From Bosea sp. F3-2 (GTDB lineage: Bacteria > Pseudomonadota > Alphaproteobacteria > Rhizobiales > Beijerinckiaceae), in contig NZ_CP042332.1 of NCBI RefSeq assembly GCF_008253865.1, positions 316,001-380,000 on the forward strand: a DNA stretch of 64,000 nt. The letters are read 5' to 3'. The notes under the pieces were generated by a model, which searched no databases, was not told the DNA's origin, and saw only the letters and a list, made by a program, of their open reading frames with translations. Positions 18,549 through 27,790 of this stretch are shown piece by piece. Numbering within the stretch: position 1 is the first letter of the stretch; every line of letters starts with the position of its first letter. The position numbers and the translations under genes were made by a program.

Positions 18549-18567
18549 GGAGCGTGACGAACGCTCC
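18549..18567 (+). promoter_or_regulatory. Intercistronic hairpin between aapJ and aapQ
   Basis: A perfect 7-bp stem (GGAGCGT / ACGCTCC, loop GACGA) lies 11 bases after the aapJ stop. Similar hairpins after binding-protein genes in ABC operons commonly stabilise the upstream mRNA or terminate part of the transcripts; that role is inferred. Confidence 0.5.
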
Positions 18568-18603
18568 TCCGTTCGATGTCCAAGCCGGAAAGGGGAGAGC
18601 GGC

Positions 18604-19719
18604 ATGCTCAGCGATGCCAGGACGAGATCGATCGTCATTCAATGCCTATTGGTGGCGGCCGTCATTGGTGCTGCGACCCTGCTCGTCACCACGACCTTCA
18701 CGAACCTGCAGACGCGCGGCATCCCGATCGGGTTCGACTTCCTGATGATGCCGTCTCGCATCGTGATCTCCGAGGCGATCCTCTCCTACAAGTCGCGTGA
18801 TCCGTATTACTGGGCCATCGTCGTTGGCCTGGCGAATACGGTGTTCATCTCGGCGCTCGTCATCGTCTTCTCATCGGTGCTGGGCTTGATCGTCGGCGTG
18901 ACCCGCCTAAGCAGCAATCCGCTCGCCTCAGGCACGTGCCGCGTGTGGGTCGAGATCGCGCGCAACTCGCCACCGATCGTCTTGCTGATTTTCCTCTACT
19001 CGCTCTGGTGGAAGGTCCTTCCGTCGGTTGCCGACGCACTCAGTCCGCTTCCCGGCGTCTTCGCCTCGATGCGTGGCGTCATGGTCCCTAGCGTTCACAT
19101 TAGCATGGCAACAGCAGGCGTGGTCCTGATCCTCGTTGCCGGGCTGCTCTTCCTCGCTGCTCGGCTCGCAGGTTCGCTGCGCAGCTTCCGGCCCGTCCTG
19201 AGCTGGGCCGCAGTTGCCGTGCTTTTGCTCGGCCTTTGGTTCGCCGATGCCAGTGTCTCGCTGGATTGGCCCGTCTTCGCCGGTTCGAATTTCCAGGGTG
19301 GGCTGGAGCTGACGCCGGAACTCAGCACGATCCTGATCGGCCTGACCATCTATACGACTGGCTTCATCGCCGAGATCGTGCGCGGCGGCGTGCTATCAGT
19401 TGGGCCGGGGCAATGGGATGCCGGTCGCTCTGTAGGTCTGTCCCGCAGCCAGATCTTGCGGCTGATCGTCATTCCGCAAATGCTGCGCGTGATCGTGCCG
19501 CCGCTCAACAGCCAGTACATCAACGTCGTCAAGAATTCGACGCTGGCGATCGCTGTCGGCTACCCGGATTTCCTTGCAGTGATGAACACCATCATCAGCA
19601 AGTCCAGCCATTCGATCGAAGGCGTCTTCATCATCCTGGGCGTCTACCTCGCCCTGAACTTGACCCTGTCGAGCGCGGCCAATTGGTACAACCGCCGCAT
19701 CGCGATCGTGGAACGCTGA
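18604..19719 (+). CDS. aapQ: General L-amino acid ABC transporter permease
   Basis: A 371-residue inner-membrane permease with the long insertion typical of AapQ between the first helices and the permease core. The core EAA loop reads GGVLSVGPGQWDAGRSVGLSR ahead of ILRLIVIPQMLRVIVPPLNS. GGGGAGAGC before the ATG at 18604 marks the start. The spacing to aapM is 4 bases, consistent with translational coupling. Confidence 0.92.
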   Translation: MLSDARTRSIVIQCLLVAAVIGAATLLVTTTFTNLQTRGIPIGFDFLMMPSRIVISEAILSYKSRDPYYWAIVVGLANTVFISALVIVFSSVLGLIVGVTRLSSNPLASGTCRVWVEIARNSPPIVLLIFLYSLWWKVLPSVADALSPLPGVFASMRGVMVPSVHISMATAGVVLILVAGLLFLAARLAGSLRSFRPVLSWAAVAVLLLGLWFADASVSLDWPVFAGSNFQGGLELTPELSTILIGLTIYTTGFIAEIVRGGVLSVGPGQWDAGRSVGLSRSQILRLIVIPQMLRVIVPPLNSQYINVVKNSTLAIAVGYPDFLAVMNTIISKSSHSIEGVFIILGVYLALNLTLSSAANWYNRRIAIVER

Positions 19720-19723
19720 TCCC

Positions 19724-20827
19724 GTGAAGACGATTTCGCTCCCTCTCTCCGAAGCTCCCGTGCCGGCGCAGGCCTGGTCCGCGCCGCTCCTGGCCTCGCT
19801 GCGCAGGACTGCCGGGCTCCTGTTCGGCTCGCCGCTGAATGCCACCCTGACGCTGGCTTTCGGCGCGATGCTCGCCGTCGCCCTGCCGCCAATGCTGCGC
19901 TGGCTGGTGCTCGACGCCGTCCTCTTCAATCCGGCCCCGGCCGCCTGTCGCGCCGCCTCCGGGGCCTGCTGGAGCTTCATCTACGCCAAATCGGGCCAGC
20001 TGCTGTTCGGCATCTACCCGGTCGAAGAGCGCTGGCGGCCCGCTCTGGTCTGCCTGCTGATCCTGGCCTTGCTCGGCTGGTCGGTCCGGCCGGCGAGCTG
20101 GACGCCGCGCCTGCTCGCCCTCTGGATTGCGGCGCTTGCGCTGATCGTCTGGCTGATGGGCGGCGGCCTCGGACTCGACGAGGTCCCGACCTCGGCCTGG
20201 GGCGGCCTGCCGGTGACGCTGATCCTCACCGTCGTCGCGATCGGCATCGCCTTCCCGGTTGGAATCCTGCTCGCACTCGGCCGCCGGTCGACGATGCCGG
20301 CTGTCCGGATCGCCGCGGTCATCGCGATCGAGTCCGTCCGCGGCCTGCCTCTGCTCTCGATTCTTTTCGTCGCCTCTATCATGCTGCCGCTCTTCCTTCC
20401 GGAGGCGCTGCTGCCCGATAAGTTCGTGCGCGCCCTCGTCGCCCTGACGATCTTCGCGGCGGCCTATCTCGCCGAAGTCATCCGCGGCGGGCTGCAGGCG
20501 ATCCCGAAGGGCCAATACGAGGCTGCCGCGGCGCTCGGCCTGCCGTTCTGGCGCACGCAATACCTCGTCATCCTGCCGCAGGCGATCAGGGTGGTGATCC
20601 CAGCCCTGGCGAACACGATCATCGTGATGATCAAGAACACCAGTCTCGTGCTCGTGGTCGGGCTGTTCGATCTGATCAGTTCGGGCAAGGCCGCCCTGGC
20701 CGACCCAGCCTGGCCGTCGCCGGCCGCCGAGACCTTCTTGTTCATTGGCGCGATCTTCTTCGCACTGTCCTTTTCATTCGCCCGCTTTGCCGATTTCCTG
20801 GAGCGGCGCGGCCCCGCTGCTCGCTAG
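19724..20827 (+). CDS. aapM: General L-amino acid ABC transporter permease
   Basis: A 367-residue permease, partner of AapQ. It starts with GTG at 19724, only 4 bases after the aapQ stop. Multiple membrane helices are followed by the permease loop (EVIRGGLQAIPKGQYEAAAALG; ILPQAIRVVIPALANTIIVMIKN). The extra N-terminal periplasmic region (AACRAASGACWSFIYAKSGQ) is typical of AapM. Confidence 0.92.
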   Translation: MKTISLPLSEAPVPAQAWSAPLLASLRRTAGLLFGSPLNATLTLAFGAMLAVALPPMLRWLVLDAVLFNPAPAACRAASGACWSFIYAKSGQLLFGIYPVEERWRPALVCLLILALLGWSVRPASWTPRLLALWIAALALIVWLMGGGLGLDEVPTSAWGGLPVTLILTVVAIGIAFPVGILLALGRRSTMPAVRIAAVIAIESVRGLPLLSILFVASIMLPLFLPEALLPDKFVRALVALTIFAAAYLAEVIRGGLQAIPKGQYEAAAALGLPFWRTQYLVILPQAIRVVIPALANTIIVMIKNTSLVLVVGLFDLISSGKAALADPAWPSPAAETFLFIGAIFFALSFSFARFADFLERRGPAAR

Positions 20828-20838
20828 GAGACGTCACG

Positions 20839-21645
20839 ATGACCATGGCAATGGCAGAAACCAAGATGACCGACTCCCGGCCTGCGGCTCTGAAGCAGAC
20901 CTCGCTCAACACCGCCACCGCCGTCGAGATGATTGGCGTCAACAAGTGGTATGGCGAGTTCCACGTGCTGCGGGACGTGAACCTCAAGGTCTCGCGCGGC
21001 GAGAAGCTCGTCATCTGCGGCCCGTCCGGCTCGGGCAAGTCGACGATGATCCGCTGCATCAACCGGCTCGAGGAGCACCAGAAGGGCCAGATCGTCGTCG
21101 ACGGGACGGAGCTCACCAACGACCTCAAGAAGATCGACGAGATCCGCCGCGACGTCGGCATGGTCTTCCAGCACTTCAACCTGTTCCCGCATCTGACGAT
21201 TCTCGAGAATCTGACGCTCGCGCCGATCTGGGTGAGGAAGATGCCCAAGAAGGACGCCGAGGAGATCGCGATGCACTACCTCAAGCGCGTCAAGATCCCG
21301 GAGCAGGCGGCGAAGTACCCGGGCCAGCTCTCCGGCGGCCAGCAGCAGCGCGTGGCGATCGCCCGCTCATTGTGCATGAGCCCGAAGATCATGCTGTTCG
21401 ACGAGCCGACCTCGGCGCTCGACCCCGAAATGGTCAAGGAGGTGCTCGACACCATGGTCTCGCTGGCGGAGGAGGGCATGACCATGCTCTGCGTCACCCA
21501 CGAGATGGGCTTCGCCCGCCAGGTCGCCGACCGCGTCATCTTCATGGACGCCGGCCAGATCGTCGAGATGAACACCCCGAACGCGTTCTTCAAGAACCCG
21601 CAGCACGAGCGCACCAAGCTCTTCCTTAGCCAAATCCTGCACTAA
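20839..21645 (+). CDS. aapP: General L-amino acid ABC transporter ATP-binding protein
   Basis: A 268-residue ABC ATPase: Walker A GPSGSGKST, Q-loop VFQHFNLFPH, signature LSGGQQQR, Walker B IMLFDEPTSALD and the H-loop THEM. An N-terminal extension of about 30 residues precedes the core. It closes the aapJQMP operon, 11 bases after aapM. Together the four genes form a broad-range L-amino-acid uptake system at the inner membrane. Confidence 0.95.
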   Translation: MTMAMAETKMTDSRPAALKQTSLNTATAVEMIGVNKWYGEFHVLRDVNLKVSRGEKLVICGPSGSGKSTMIRCINRLEEHQKGQIVVDGTELTNDLKKIDEIRRDVGMVFQHFNLFPHLTILENLTLAPIWVRKMPKKDAEEIAMHYLKRVKIPEQAAKYPGQLSGGQQQRVAIARSLCMSPKIMLFDEPTSALDPEMVKEVLDTMVSLAEEGMTMLCVTHEMGFARQVADRVIFMDAGQIVEMNTPNAFFKNPQHERTKLFLSQILH

Positions 21646-22151
21646 TTACGGGTAATGACAGCTAGAAGCCGAGACCGCGAGGAGACGCCCATCAGCCGTG
21701 AGCAGAGCGCCAAAGCAACCCGTCCGAGGGCGCTTGCGCTGCGGCATGGGGATGCCTAGTCGGATCGCGCCGACGCTGTGGACGACAGCTCGCCGTTGCG
21801 CTGGGTTGAGCGTGTCGAGGCAGGTGATCGGCGCGCGAGCCCCGTGCGGCGACCTCACACCGAAATGCCCCCGAGGAGGAACCGACCGCAGCTGGACGCG
21901 ATCCGCACTGCCGTCGTCCCCGCTGGCACAACCGGCGGTCGATCGGTGCCGCCTCTTGACTTAAACCGCGATAGAGAAGTGGACACTCCTCATCGGCCGT
22001 GATCTGAGATCCTTTTCTCCTCGAGCCTGAGGGAGAGTCCTGAGCGTCGTTTCTGGCCTTAGGCCGCCTGTTTTTCCAGGCTGGGCGTTCCCCAATCGAC
22101 ACGGTACCTCTGTCAAGCGAGCCCGGAGCCTCCCGATTTTGCATCGGCTCG
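21646..22151. other. Intergenic stretch without a supported gene
   Basis: About 500 bases between the convergent aapP and SDR genes. On the minus strand near 21830-21790 a short LDTLNPAQRRAVVH peptide resembles the start of UvrD-type helicases, but no Walker A follows and the frame is short, so it is at best a tiny relic. A possible terminator was not found. Confidence 0.45.
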
Positions 22152-22925
22152 TTAGCCCGCCATCCAACCGCCGTCGACGAGGATGTTCTCGCCGGTCATG
22201 AAGCTGCACTCGTCGGAGGCCAGGAACAGAGCGGCCGACGCGACATCCGCTGGGCGGCCGAGGCGCGGCATCGGCGTGCGGGCGGTGGAGTAGTCCATCC
22301 AGCGCGGCTCGACGGCGCGCCCTGTCTTGCCGGTGAGGATTTTGCCGGGGGCGACGGCGTTGCAGACGATGCCGTGGCCTGCATAATCCACCGCGATCTG
22401 CCGCGTGATGTAGACCACGCCGGCCTTCGAGGTGCCGTAGGCGATGTCTTCCGGACAGGCGATCATGCCGTGCTGGGAGGAGATGTTGACGATGCGCCCG
22501 CGCAGCTCGTCCTGCGGTGGCTGCGTCAGCATGAGCCGGACGGCGGCGCGCGCCATCAGGAAGACGCCGGTCAGATTGACCGCCATCACGCGGTTCCATT
22601 CGGACAGGCTCGTCTCGGTCAGCGGCTTCCCGTTGCCGATGGCGGCATCGTTTACAAGGATGTCGAGCCGGCCGAAGCGAGCCCGTGCCTGCTCGACCGC
22701 CTGCTCAGCCTGCGCCTCGTCTGACACGTCGGTTGCGACGAAGGCGACGTCGTGGCCGCGCTTGGCCAACCATTCCTGGGTCGGCTCGCCGCCCTCGCGC
22801 ACGGTCTCGGTGACGTCGGCGAGGAGCAGGCGGGCGCCCTCCTCGGCGAAGCGTGCGGCGATCGCCCGGCCGATGCCGGAGGATGCGCCGGTGATCAGCG
22901 CCGTCTTGCCGGAGAGGCGTCCCAT
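22152..22925 (-). CDS. SDR-family oxidoreductase
   Basis: A 257-residue short-chain dehydrogenase: the cofactor motif TGASSGIG, NDAAIGNG in place of the common NNAG, the catalytic Ser in NISSQHG and Y-x3-K in YGTSKAG, and the C-terminal VDGGWMAG. The substrate is unknown. It is the last gene of a leftward operon with an epimerase and a polar ABC importer, 15 bases behind the epimerase, so it probably acts on the imported compound or a derivative. Confidence 0.88.
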   Translation of the reverse strand: MGRLSGKTALITGASSGIGRAIAARFAEEGARLLLADVTETVREGGEPTQEWLAKRGHDVAFVATDVSDEAQAEQAVEQARARFGRLDILVNDAAIGNGKPLTETSLSEWNRVMAVNLTGVFLMARAAVRLMLTQPPQDELRGRIVNISSQHGMIACPEDIAYGTSKAGVVYITRQIAVDYAGHGIVCNAVAPGKILTGKTGRAVEPRWMDYSTARTPMPRLGRPADVASAALFLASDECSFMTGENILVDGGWMAG

Positions 22926-22940
22926 GGTGGAAATCCCTTT

Positions 22941-23939
22941 TCAGAGCGGCAGGCCGTCCGCCCAGCCGAGATAATCGGTGGCCTGGGCAAAGAGATCGCT
23001 GCCGGGGCGGAAACCCGTATCGGCCTCGATGCGGCTGGTCGCCAGCGCGGCGCGATCCTGCGCAAGGTTGTAGCGGATGTCGGGCTGTTCGCCCTCGCGG
23101 GCCAGGCGCCAGTCGGCGGTCAGCCCGGCCCGGCCAAGGGCGGCGCACCATTCCGGCAGGTCGCTGATCCGGCCGGCGCCGAGATTGTAGAGCGCATGAT
23201 TCAGCGCGCTGGTGCGCAGGAGCGCGGCGAGGCCGGCACCGACATCCCGCGAATAAAGCCAGTCCGCCCGCATCGGACGCGGAAGGACGACGGCCACTCC
23301 GATGCGGGCGGCCGCAAGGATCTGCCGATGAGGGCTCAGCGCGTCGCGCAGACCGGTCGCATATTCCCACGGCCCGAAGACCGGGCCGAGACGGACGACC
23401 CGGATGTCCAGTCCGTAGAGGGCGCCCAGACGCAGCGCCGTCTGCTCTGCGGCGAGCTTGGAGATGCCGTAGAGTGCTGTTGGCGCTGGCGCCGAGCCCG
23501 CTTCTTCGTAGAGGCCGGAGGCGGCGGGCGGCGCGAAGCCGTAGACCGCGACCGAACTGAGGACGACGACCCGCGTGAGGCCGGCCGCCGCGGCGCGCTC
23601 GACGGCATTGACCGTGCCACCGATGTTGACGTCGAGGATGGCGCGAGCTTCGCGCAGCTCCCGCTCCGGGCCTGGCGTGATCGCGGCGGCATGAACGAGG
23701 TGGGTGGCTCCGCTCGCGGCGAGTGCCGCATCCAGTTCGGCGGCCGAGCGGACATCGCCCGTGACGATGTGCAGGCGGTCGCAGGCGAGCCGTTGTGCCA
23801 GTGCGGCGGGCGGCGCTGCGGCGGAGAAGAGGCAGATCTCAGCGCTGTCCGCGAGCAGCCTTTCCGCCAGAGCTAGGCCGACGAAGCCGCTGCCGCCGGT
23901 GATCAGGACCTTCATGGCTGCTGCGCCGCTGCGCGACAT
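22941..23939 (-). CDS. NAD-dependent epimerase/dehydratase
   Basis: An extended SDR with the N-terminal MKVLITGGSGFVGLALAE Rossmann motif, the active-site Y-x3-K (ALYGISKLAAE) and the downstream VRLGPVFGPWE segment. The start at 23939 is chosen because GAAGGA precedes it; the family-typical MKVLITGG methionine lies at 23915 without a clear ribosome-binding site. Such enzymes act on nucleotide sugars, lactones or sugar acids; in this operon a sugar- or lactone-type substrate is an inference. Confidence 0.82.
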   Translation of the reverse strand: MSRSGAAAMKVLITGGSGFVGLALAERLLADSAEICLFSAAAPPAALAQRLACDRLHIVTGDVRSAAELDAALAASGATHLVHAAAITPGPERELREARAILDVNIGGTVNAVERAAAAGLTRVVVLSSVAVYGFAPPAASGLYEEAGSAPAPTALYGISKLAAEQTALRLGALYGLDIRVVRLGPVFGPWEYATGLRDALSPHRQILAAARIGVAVVLPRPMRADWLYSRDVGAGLAALLRTSALNHALYNLGAGRISDLPEWCAALGRAGLTADWRLAREGEQPDIRYNLAQDRAALATSRIEADTGFRPGSDLFAQATDYLGWADGLPL

Positions 23940-23973
23940 TGTTGCATATCCTTCTCTCGCCCTCCGGCTTGCC

Positions 23974-24648
23974 TCAGCGCTGCATCTGCGCGCGCCGCTC
24001 GAGCACCGCGACCCAGCGCGCGAAGGGCCAGAGCAGCACGACATAGATCGCCGCAGCCGCCATCAGCGGTGTCGGGTTGTAGGTCTGCTCCTGGGCGACG
24101 CGGGCCGAGCGCAGCAGCTCGGGCAGCGCGACCAGGGCCGCGATCGAGGTCGTCTTCACGAGCTCGAGCGAGTTGCTGGCGAAGGGGGCGAGCGCCTTGC
24201 GCAGCGCCTGCGGCAGGATGATGAGAGCGATGATATGCCAGCCACGAAGGCCGAGCGCCCGGCCGGCCTCGCGCTGGCCCTTGGGTATCGTTTCGATGCC
24301 GGCCCGAAAGATCTCGCCGTAATAGCCGGAATTGTTGAGCGCGATCGCCAGGACCGCTGCGGCGAAGCCGCCGAGCTTGAGGCCGAGGAAGGGCAGCCCG
24401 TAGAAGATCAGCACGAGCAGCACCACGACCGGGAAGGCGCGCACGAAGTCGATATAGCCGATCAGCAGGATGTTCAGCGCCCGGTTGTGGAAGGAATAGG
24501 CGATGGCGAGCGCCAGTCCCCACAGGATCGAGAGCGGCAGGGCGACGATCGCCAGCAGGATGGTGAATTGCAGCCCCTGCAGCAGCAGCGGATAGACCTG
24601 CAGCAGCGAGTCTAGGTTGAGGAAGTTTTCGACGAAGAGCTCGAGCAT
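23974..24648 (-). CDS. Polar amino acid-type ABC transporter permease
   Basis: A 224-residue HisM/GlnP-type permease with five membrane helices and the EAA loop GIETIPKGQREAGRALGLRG followed by LPQALRKALAPFASNSLELVK. It lies 10 bases behind the second permease gene, and both belong to one importer with the binding protein at 25448-26311. No ATPase gene is present in the operon, so the energising subunit must come from elsewhere. Confidence 0.9.
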   Translation of the reverse strand: MLELFVENFLNLDSLLQVYPLLLQGLQFTILLAIVALPLSILWGLALAIAYSFHNRALNILLIGYIDFVRAFPVVVLLVLIFYGLPFLGLKLGGFAAAVLAIALNNSGYYGEIFRAGIETIPKGQREAGRALGLRGWHIIALIILPQALRKALAPFASNSLELVKTTSIAALVALPELLRSARVAQEQTYNPTPLMAAAAIYVVLLWPFARWVAVLERRAQMQR

Positions 24649-24658
24649 CGCTTCTTCC

Positions 24659-25330
24659 TCAATGCCCCGGCCCGAACCGGTTCTCGACCGCCCGGCTCAG
24701 CGCGACGAGGGGGATGAACAGCGCCAGATAGAACAGCGCCGCCAGCGTCAGCGGCGAGGGATTGGCGACGATCGCCATAACGCTCTGAGCCTGGCCGAGC
24801 GTTTCCGGCAGGGCGACGGCGGTGCCGAGCGCGGTGCCCTTGCCGATGGCGATTGCCCGGTTAGTCAGCATCGGCAAAGCCAGTCGGACCGCCTGAGGGA
24901 GGATGACCAGTGCCATCACATGCCGTCGCGGCAGCCCGAGCGCGCGGGCGGCATCGCTCTGGCCCCGAGGCACCGCGAGCATCGCCGACCAGAAGATCTC
25001 CGCCGCGAAGGCCGAGAGGATCATGCCCAGCGCCAGCACGATGGTGACAAAGGGCGACAGCGACAGCCCGGCATAGGGCAGGCCGAAATAGATGACGATG
25101 ATGACGACGAGCTGCGGCAGCGTCCGAAAGGCGTCGATATAGACGACGATCAGCAGATCGACGGCGCGGATGCGCAGTGCGCGAAGCAGCGCCAGCCCAA
25201 GCCCTGCCAGGATGCCGAAGGCGATGACCAGCAGGGTCACCAGCACGGTGACGCCGAAGCCCTTGAGCACGGCGGGGAAGGCATCCGCCATGACCTGCAG
25301 GTTGAAGTAGTTGTCGACGATCCGGTCCAT
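24659..25330 (-). CDS. Polar amino acid-type ABC transporter permease
   Basis: A 223-residue permease paired with the downstream one; helices throughout and a typical coupling loop (LAVPRGQSDAARALGLPRRH, ILPQAVRLALPMLTNRAIAIGK). It follows the binding-protein gene after 117 bases on the same strand. Confidence 0.9.
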   Translation of the reverse strand: MDRIVDNYFNLQVMADAFPAVLKGFGVTVLVTLLVIAFGILAGLGLALLRALRIRAVDLLIVVYIDAFRTLPQLVVIIVIYFGLPYAGLSLSPFVTIVLALGMILSAFAAEIFWSAMLAVPRGQSDAARALGLPRRHVMALVILPQAVRLALPMLTNRAIAIGKGTALGTAVALPETLGQAQSVMAIVANPSPLTLAALFYLALFIPLVALSRAVENRFGPGH

Positions 25331-25447
25331 GCTGCGCTCGGCCAGGCCCGGAGGTCCGCTTCCGGGGGTGGTGGGAGCCCGGTCGTCTCTGGCCGGACCG
25401 TTCAGGGCAGGCTCAGCTCACGCGCGGGCCCGTTGCTCGCAAGCCGG

Positions 25448-26311
25448 TCACTTGCAGGTCAATGCATGCGGGGTTGGGTCGTAGGTCTTGAAGTCCGGCG
25501 CGCCGTAGCCGGGATAGACGACCTCGATCGAGGTGCCCTTCTCGGGCGCGGTGCCGTACCACTTCTCGTAGAGCTTCGCGAGCCAGCCTTCGGTCTTCAG
25601 GCACTCGATCACCGCCTCGACCTTGTTGCGGTATTCCACGCTTTCGAGGCGGAAGGCATAGCCGAAATTGCGTCCGTTGAAGTCCTTGAAGGCCACAGTC
25701 AGCGCCTTGTTGCGGCTGGCGGCGTAAACCGCGGTCGGAATCTCGTTCAGCGCCGCGAAGGAGCGCCGCGTGATCACCGACTGCACTGTGTCGGGGAAGC
25801 TGTCGTAGCGTTGCACCTCGAAACCGTACTTCTCGGCGTTGGCGGTGGCCCAGGTGTCGGAGATGGTGCCGCGATTGACCGAGACCGACTTGCCCTTGAG
25901 ATCCTCGAAGCCCTTCATCGTCTCGCCGGAGCGGGTCAGGAAGCCATTGCCGGTGGCGAAGAACGGCTCGGTGAACAGCATGCGTTCGGCGCGTTCGGCC
26001 GTGATGTTCAGCGGATTGACCGTGAACTCGATGCGCTTGGCGAAGAGCGCCGCGAACAGCCCGGAAAACGGTACGTCGACGATCTCGACGCCGGGACGCC
26101 CGAGGCGCCTGGCGATCTCGACGATCAGGTCGTTGCCGAAGCCCTCGGGACCGTTGGCGCCGCGCATCATCCAAGGTGCGACGCCGAAATCGGTGCCGAC
26201 GACGAGCGTCTTGCCGCTGGGATGATCCGCCTCCTGAGCGGCAGCGGGAAGAGCCGCAAGGCCGAGTATGATCGCAGCGGCTGCGACGCGGCGGGAAAGA
26301 TGTCTGATCAT
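25448..26311 (-). CDS. ABC transporter substrate-binding protein, SBP_bac_3 type
   Basis: A 287-residue periplasmic binding protein with a signal peptide (MIRHLSRRVAAAAIILGLAA, cleavage near AAAQ) and the bacterial extracellular solute-binding family 3 pattern (KTLVVGTDFGVAPWMM, GFGNDLIVEIARRLG, FSGLFAALFAKRIEFTVNPL). The start at 26311 is set by GGGGAACAACA upstream. It sits between puuE and the two permeases. Given allA and puuE in the same operon, a ureide or related nitrogen compound is a reasonable ligand guess. Confidence 0.9.
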   Translation of the reverse strand: MIRHLSRRVAAAAIILGLAALPAAAQEADHPSGKTLVVGTDFGVAPWMMRGANGPEGFGNDLIVEIARRLGRPGVEIVDVPFSGLFAALFAKRIEFTVNPLNITAERAERMLFTEPFFATGNGFLTRSGETMKGFEDLKGKSVSVNRGTISDTWATANAEKYGFEVQRYDSFPDTVQSVITRRSFAALNEIPTAVYAASRNKALTVAFKDFNGRNFGYAFRLESVEYRNKVEAVIECLKTEGWLAKLYEKWYGTAPEKGTSIEVVYPGYGAPDFKTYDPTPHALTCK

Positions 26312-26351
26312 TGTTGTTCCCCTCGTTGTAGTTTTGCGTTGAAGGCTCGGC

Positions 26352-27260
26352 TCAGGCTGCGGGCGGATGCGTCTCCTGCCAGTGGCGGGCGATCTCGACG
26401 CGTCGGCAGACCCAGACGTCGTCATGTCGCAGGACGTGATCGAGGAAGCGCTCGAGTCCGGCAGCGCGTCCGGGATGCCCGGCGATCCGCAGATGCAGGC
26501 CAACCGACATCATTCGCGGCTGCTGCGCGCCCTCACGGTAGAGCATGTCGAAGCTGTCCCGCAGGCTCTCGAAGAAGTCGTTCGCCGTCGCGACGTTGCC
26601 GCTGATGAACTTCGCGTCGTTGGTCGCGAGGCTGTAGGGCAGGACGAGATGGTTCTGCCCCAGAACCTGCGTCCAGTAAGGAACTTCGTCGTTATAGGCG
26701 TCGGAATCGTAGAGGAACGAGCCGTTCTCGACGATCAGCCGCCGCGTGTTGACGCTGGGTCCATAGCGGCAATACCAGCCAGCCGGAGCCTGACCGAGCG
26801 TGCGCTTCAGGCTGTCGACCGTGCGCGCGATCCTCTCCCGCTCTTCATCCTCGCTCAGGTTCTGGTGGCGCTCCCAGCGCCAGCCATGGGCGCAGACGTC
26901 GTAGCCGCGCGCCATGATCTCGGAGCAGGCCGCCGGGTTGCGCTCCAGCGCCAGGGCGCAGGCGAAGATCGTCGCCGACAGGCCGCGCTCGGCGAGCAGG
27001 CGGTTGATGCGCCAGAATCCGACGCGGCTGCCGTATTCGAACATCGATTCGGCGGCAAGATCGCGGCCCTCGAAGCCGCCACCGCCCTCGGAGAGGCGCG
27101 TCTCGCTGACACCGTCCCCGTCCGGGAAGGAAGCTTCCGAACCCTCCTCGAAATTGATGGCGAGGTTGAGTGCGAGCCGGGCGCCGTTGGGCCAGCGCGG
27201 ATGCGGCGGCTTCGCGCCATATCCGATGAAGTCGCGGGTGAGATGGGCGTCCCGGCTCAT
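26352..27260 (-). CDS. puuE: Polysaccharide deacetylase-family allantoinase (PuuE-like)
   Basis: A 302-residue NodB-fold protein of the PuuE type (RDFIGYGAKPPHPRWPNGAR, NLAINFEEGSEASFPDGDG, YDVCAHGWRWERHQNL). PuuE enzymes hydrolyse allantoin to allantoate independently of the amidohydrolase-type allantoinase. The gene overlaps the end of allA by four bases, which supports a joint role in ureide breakdown. Related family members act on other amides, so the substrate is probable rather than certain. Confidence 0.82.
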   Translation of the reverse strand: MSRDAHLTRDFIGYGAKPPHPRWPNGARLALNLAINFEEGSEASFPDGDGVSETRLSEGGGGFEGRDLAAESMFEYGSRVGFWRINRLLAERGLSATIFACALALERNPAACSEIMARGYDVCAHGWRWERHQNLSEDEERERIARTVDSLKRTLGQAPAGWYCRYGPSVNTRRLIVENGSFLYDSDAYNDEVPYWTQVLGQNHLVLPYSLATNDAKFISGNVATANDFFESLRDSFDMLYREGAQQPRMMSVGLHLRIAGHPGRAAGLERFLDHVLRHDDVWVCRRVEIARHWQETHPPAA

Positions 27261-27790
27261 CGTTCAGCTCCTTCGGAGAGGGCCACCATCGGGCGGACGA
27301 GGATGGGGTGCGCGAGATCGAGGAAGACGTCGTCGTCGCCGCGTCCGGTCTTGTGCATCAGCACGGCAAACTGCGCCGGCCCGTCGAGGATCGTCATGCC
27401 GTGATGCCAGACGTCGCGGCGATAGGTGACGCCCTGGCTCGGTCCGGCCAGGAAGGCGCGCAGCGTTGCAGGATCCGGGCCACCCTGCGCATCGCTCTCC
27501 GCGACGATGGCGAGATAGCGACCGCCGGACAGCGGCAGGAAGGTCTGCGCGGTGAAAGGGTGCCGTTCGAGCATGGTCACCATCAGCGGCAGCGTGTCGA
27601 TCTGGTCCACACGCGAAACCCAGAAGCTCGGTTCGCCCGCATCGGCCAGATGCTCGAAGACATGCGGGAAAAACCGGCGCCGCTCGCTTCCAGCATGTGC
27701 GACGACCTCGCCGTAGGGCGCGAAGGCTTGCGCCGTAAGCGGTTCGATCGTGACGGTAAGGTCAGGCTCGGTACCGGCCAACATGGTCAT
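27257..27790 (-). CDS. allA: Ureidoglycolate lyase-like protein
   Basis: A 177-residue AllA-family protein (IEPLTAQAFAPYGEVV; MLERHPFTAQTFLPLSG; GVTYRRDVWHHGMTILDG), which releases urea from ureidoglycolate to give glyoxylate. The start codon overlaps the stop of the GntR gene as ATGA (27787-27790), and its own end overlaps puuE, so the three genes are translationally coupled. Confidence 0.87.
   Translation of the reverse strand: MTMLAGTEPDLTVTIEPLTAQAFAPYGEVVAHAGSERRRFFPHVFEHLADAGEPSFWVSRVDQIDTLPLMVTMLERHPFTAQTFLPLSGGRYLAIVAESDAQGGPDPATLRAFLAGPSQGVTYRRDVWHHGMTILDGPAQFAVLMHKTGRGDDDVFLDLAHPILVRPMVALSEGAER

Noticed and set aside
21760..21858. LDTLNPAQRRAVVH peptide on the minus strand, like the start of a UvrD helicase
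   Set aside because: Too short, no ATP-binding loop follows, and the frame is not continued; a chance match cannot be excluded.
24617..26605. A 662-codon open frame on the plus strand opposite the permease and binding-protein genes
   Set aside because: Antisense to three well-supported genes, composed of Arg/Asp/Gly-rich low-information sequence, a common artefact of high-GC codon bias.
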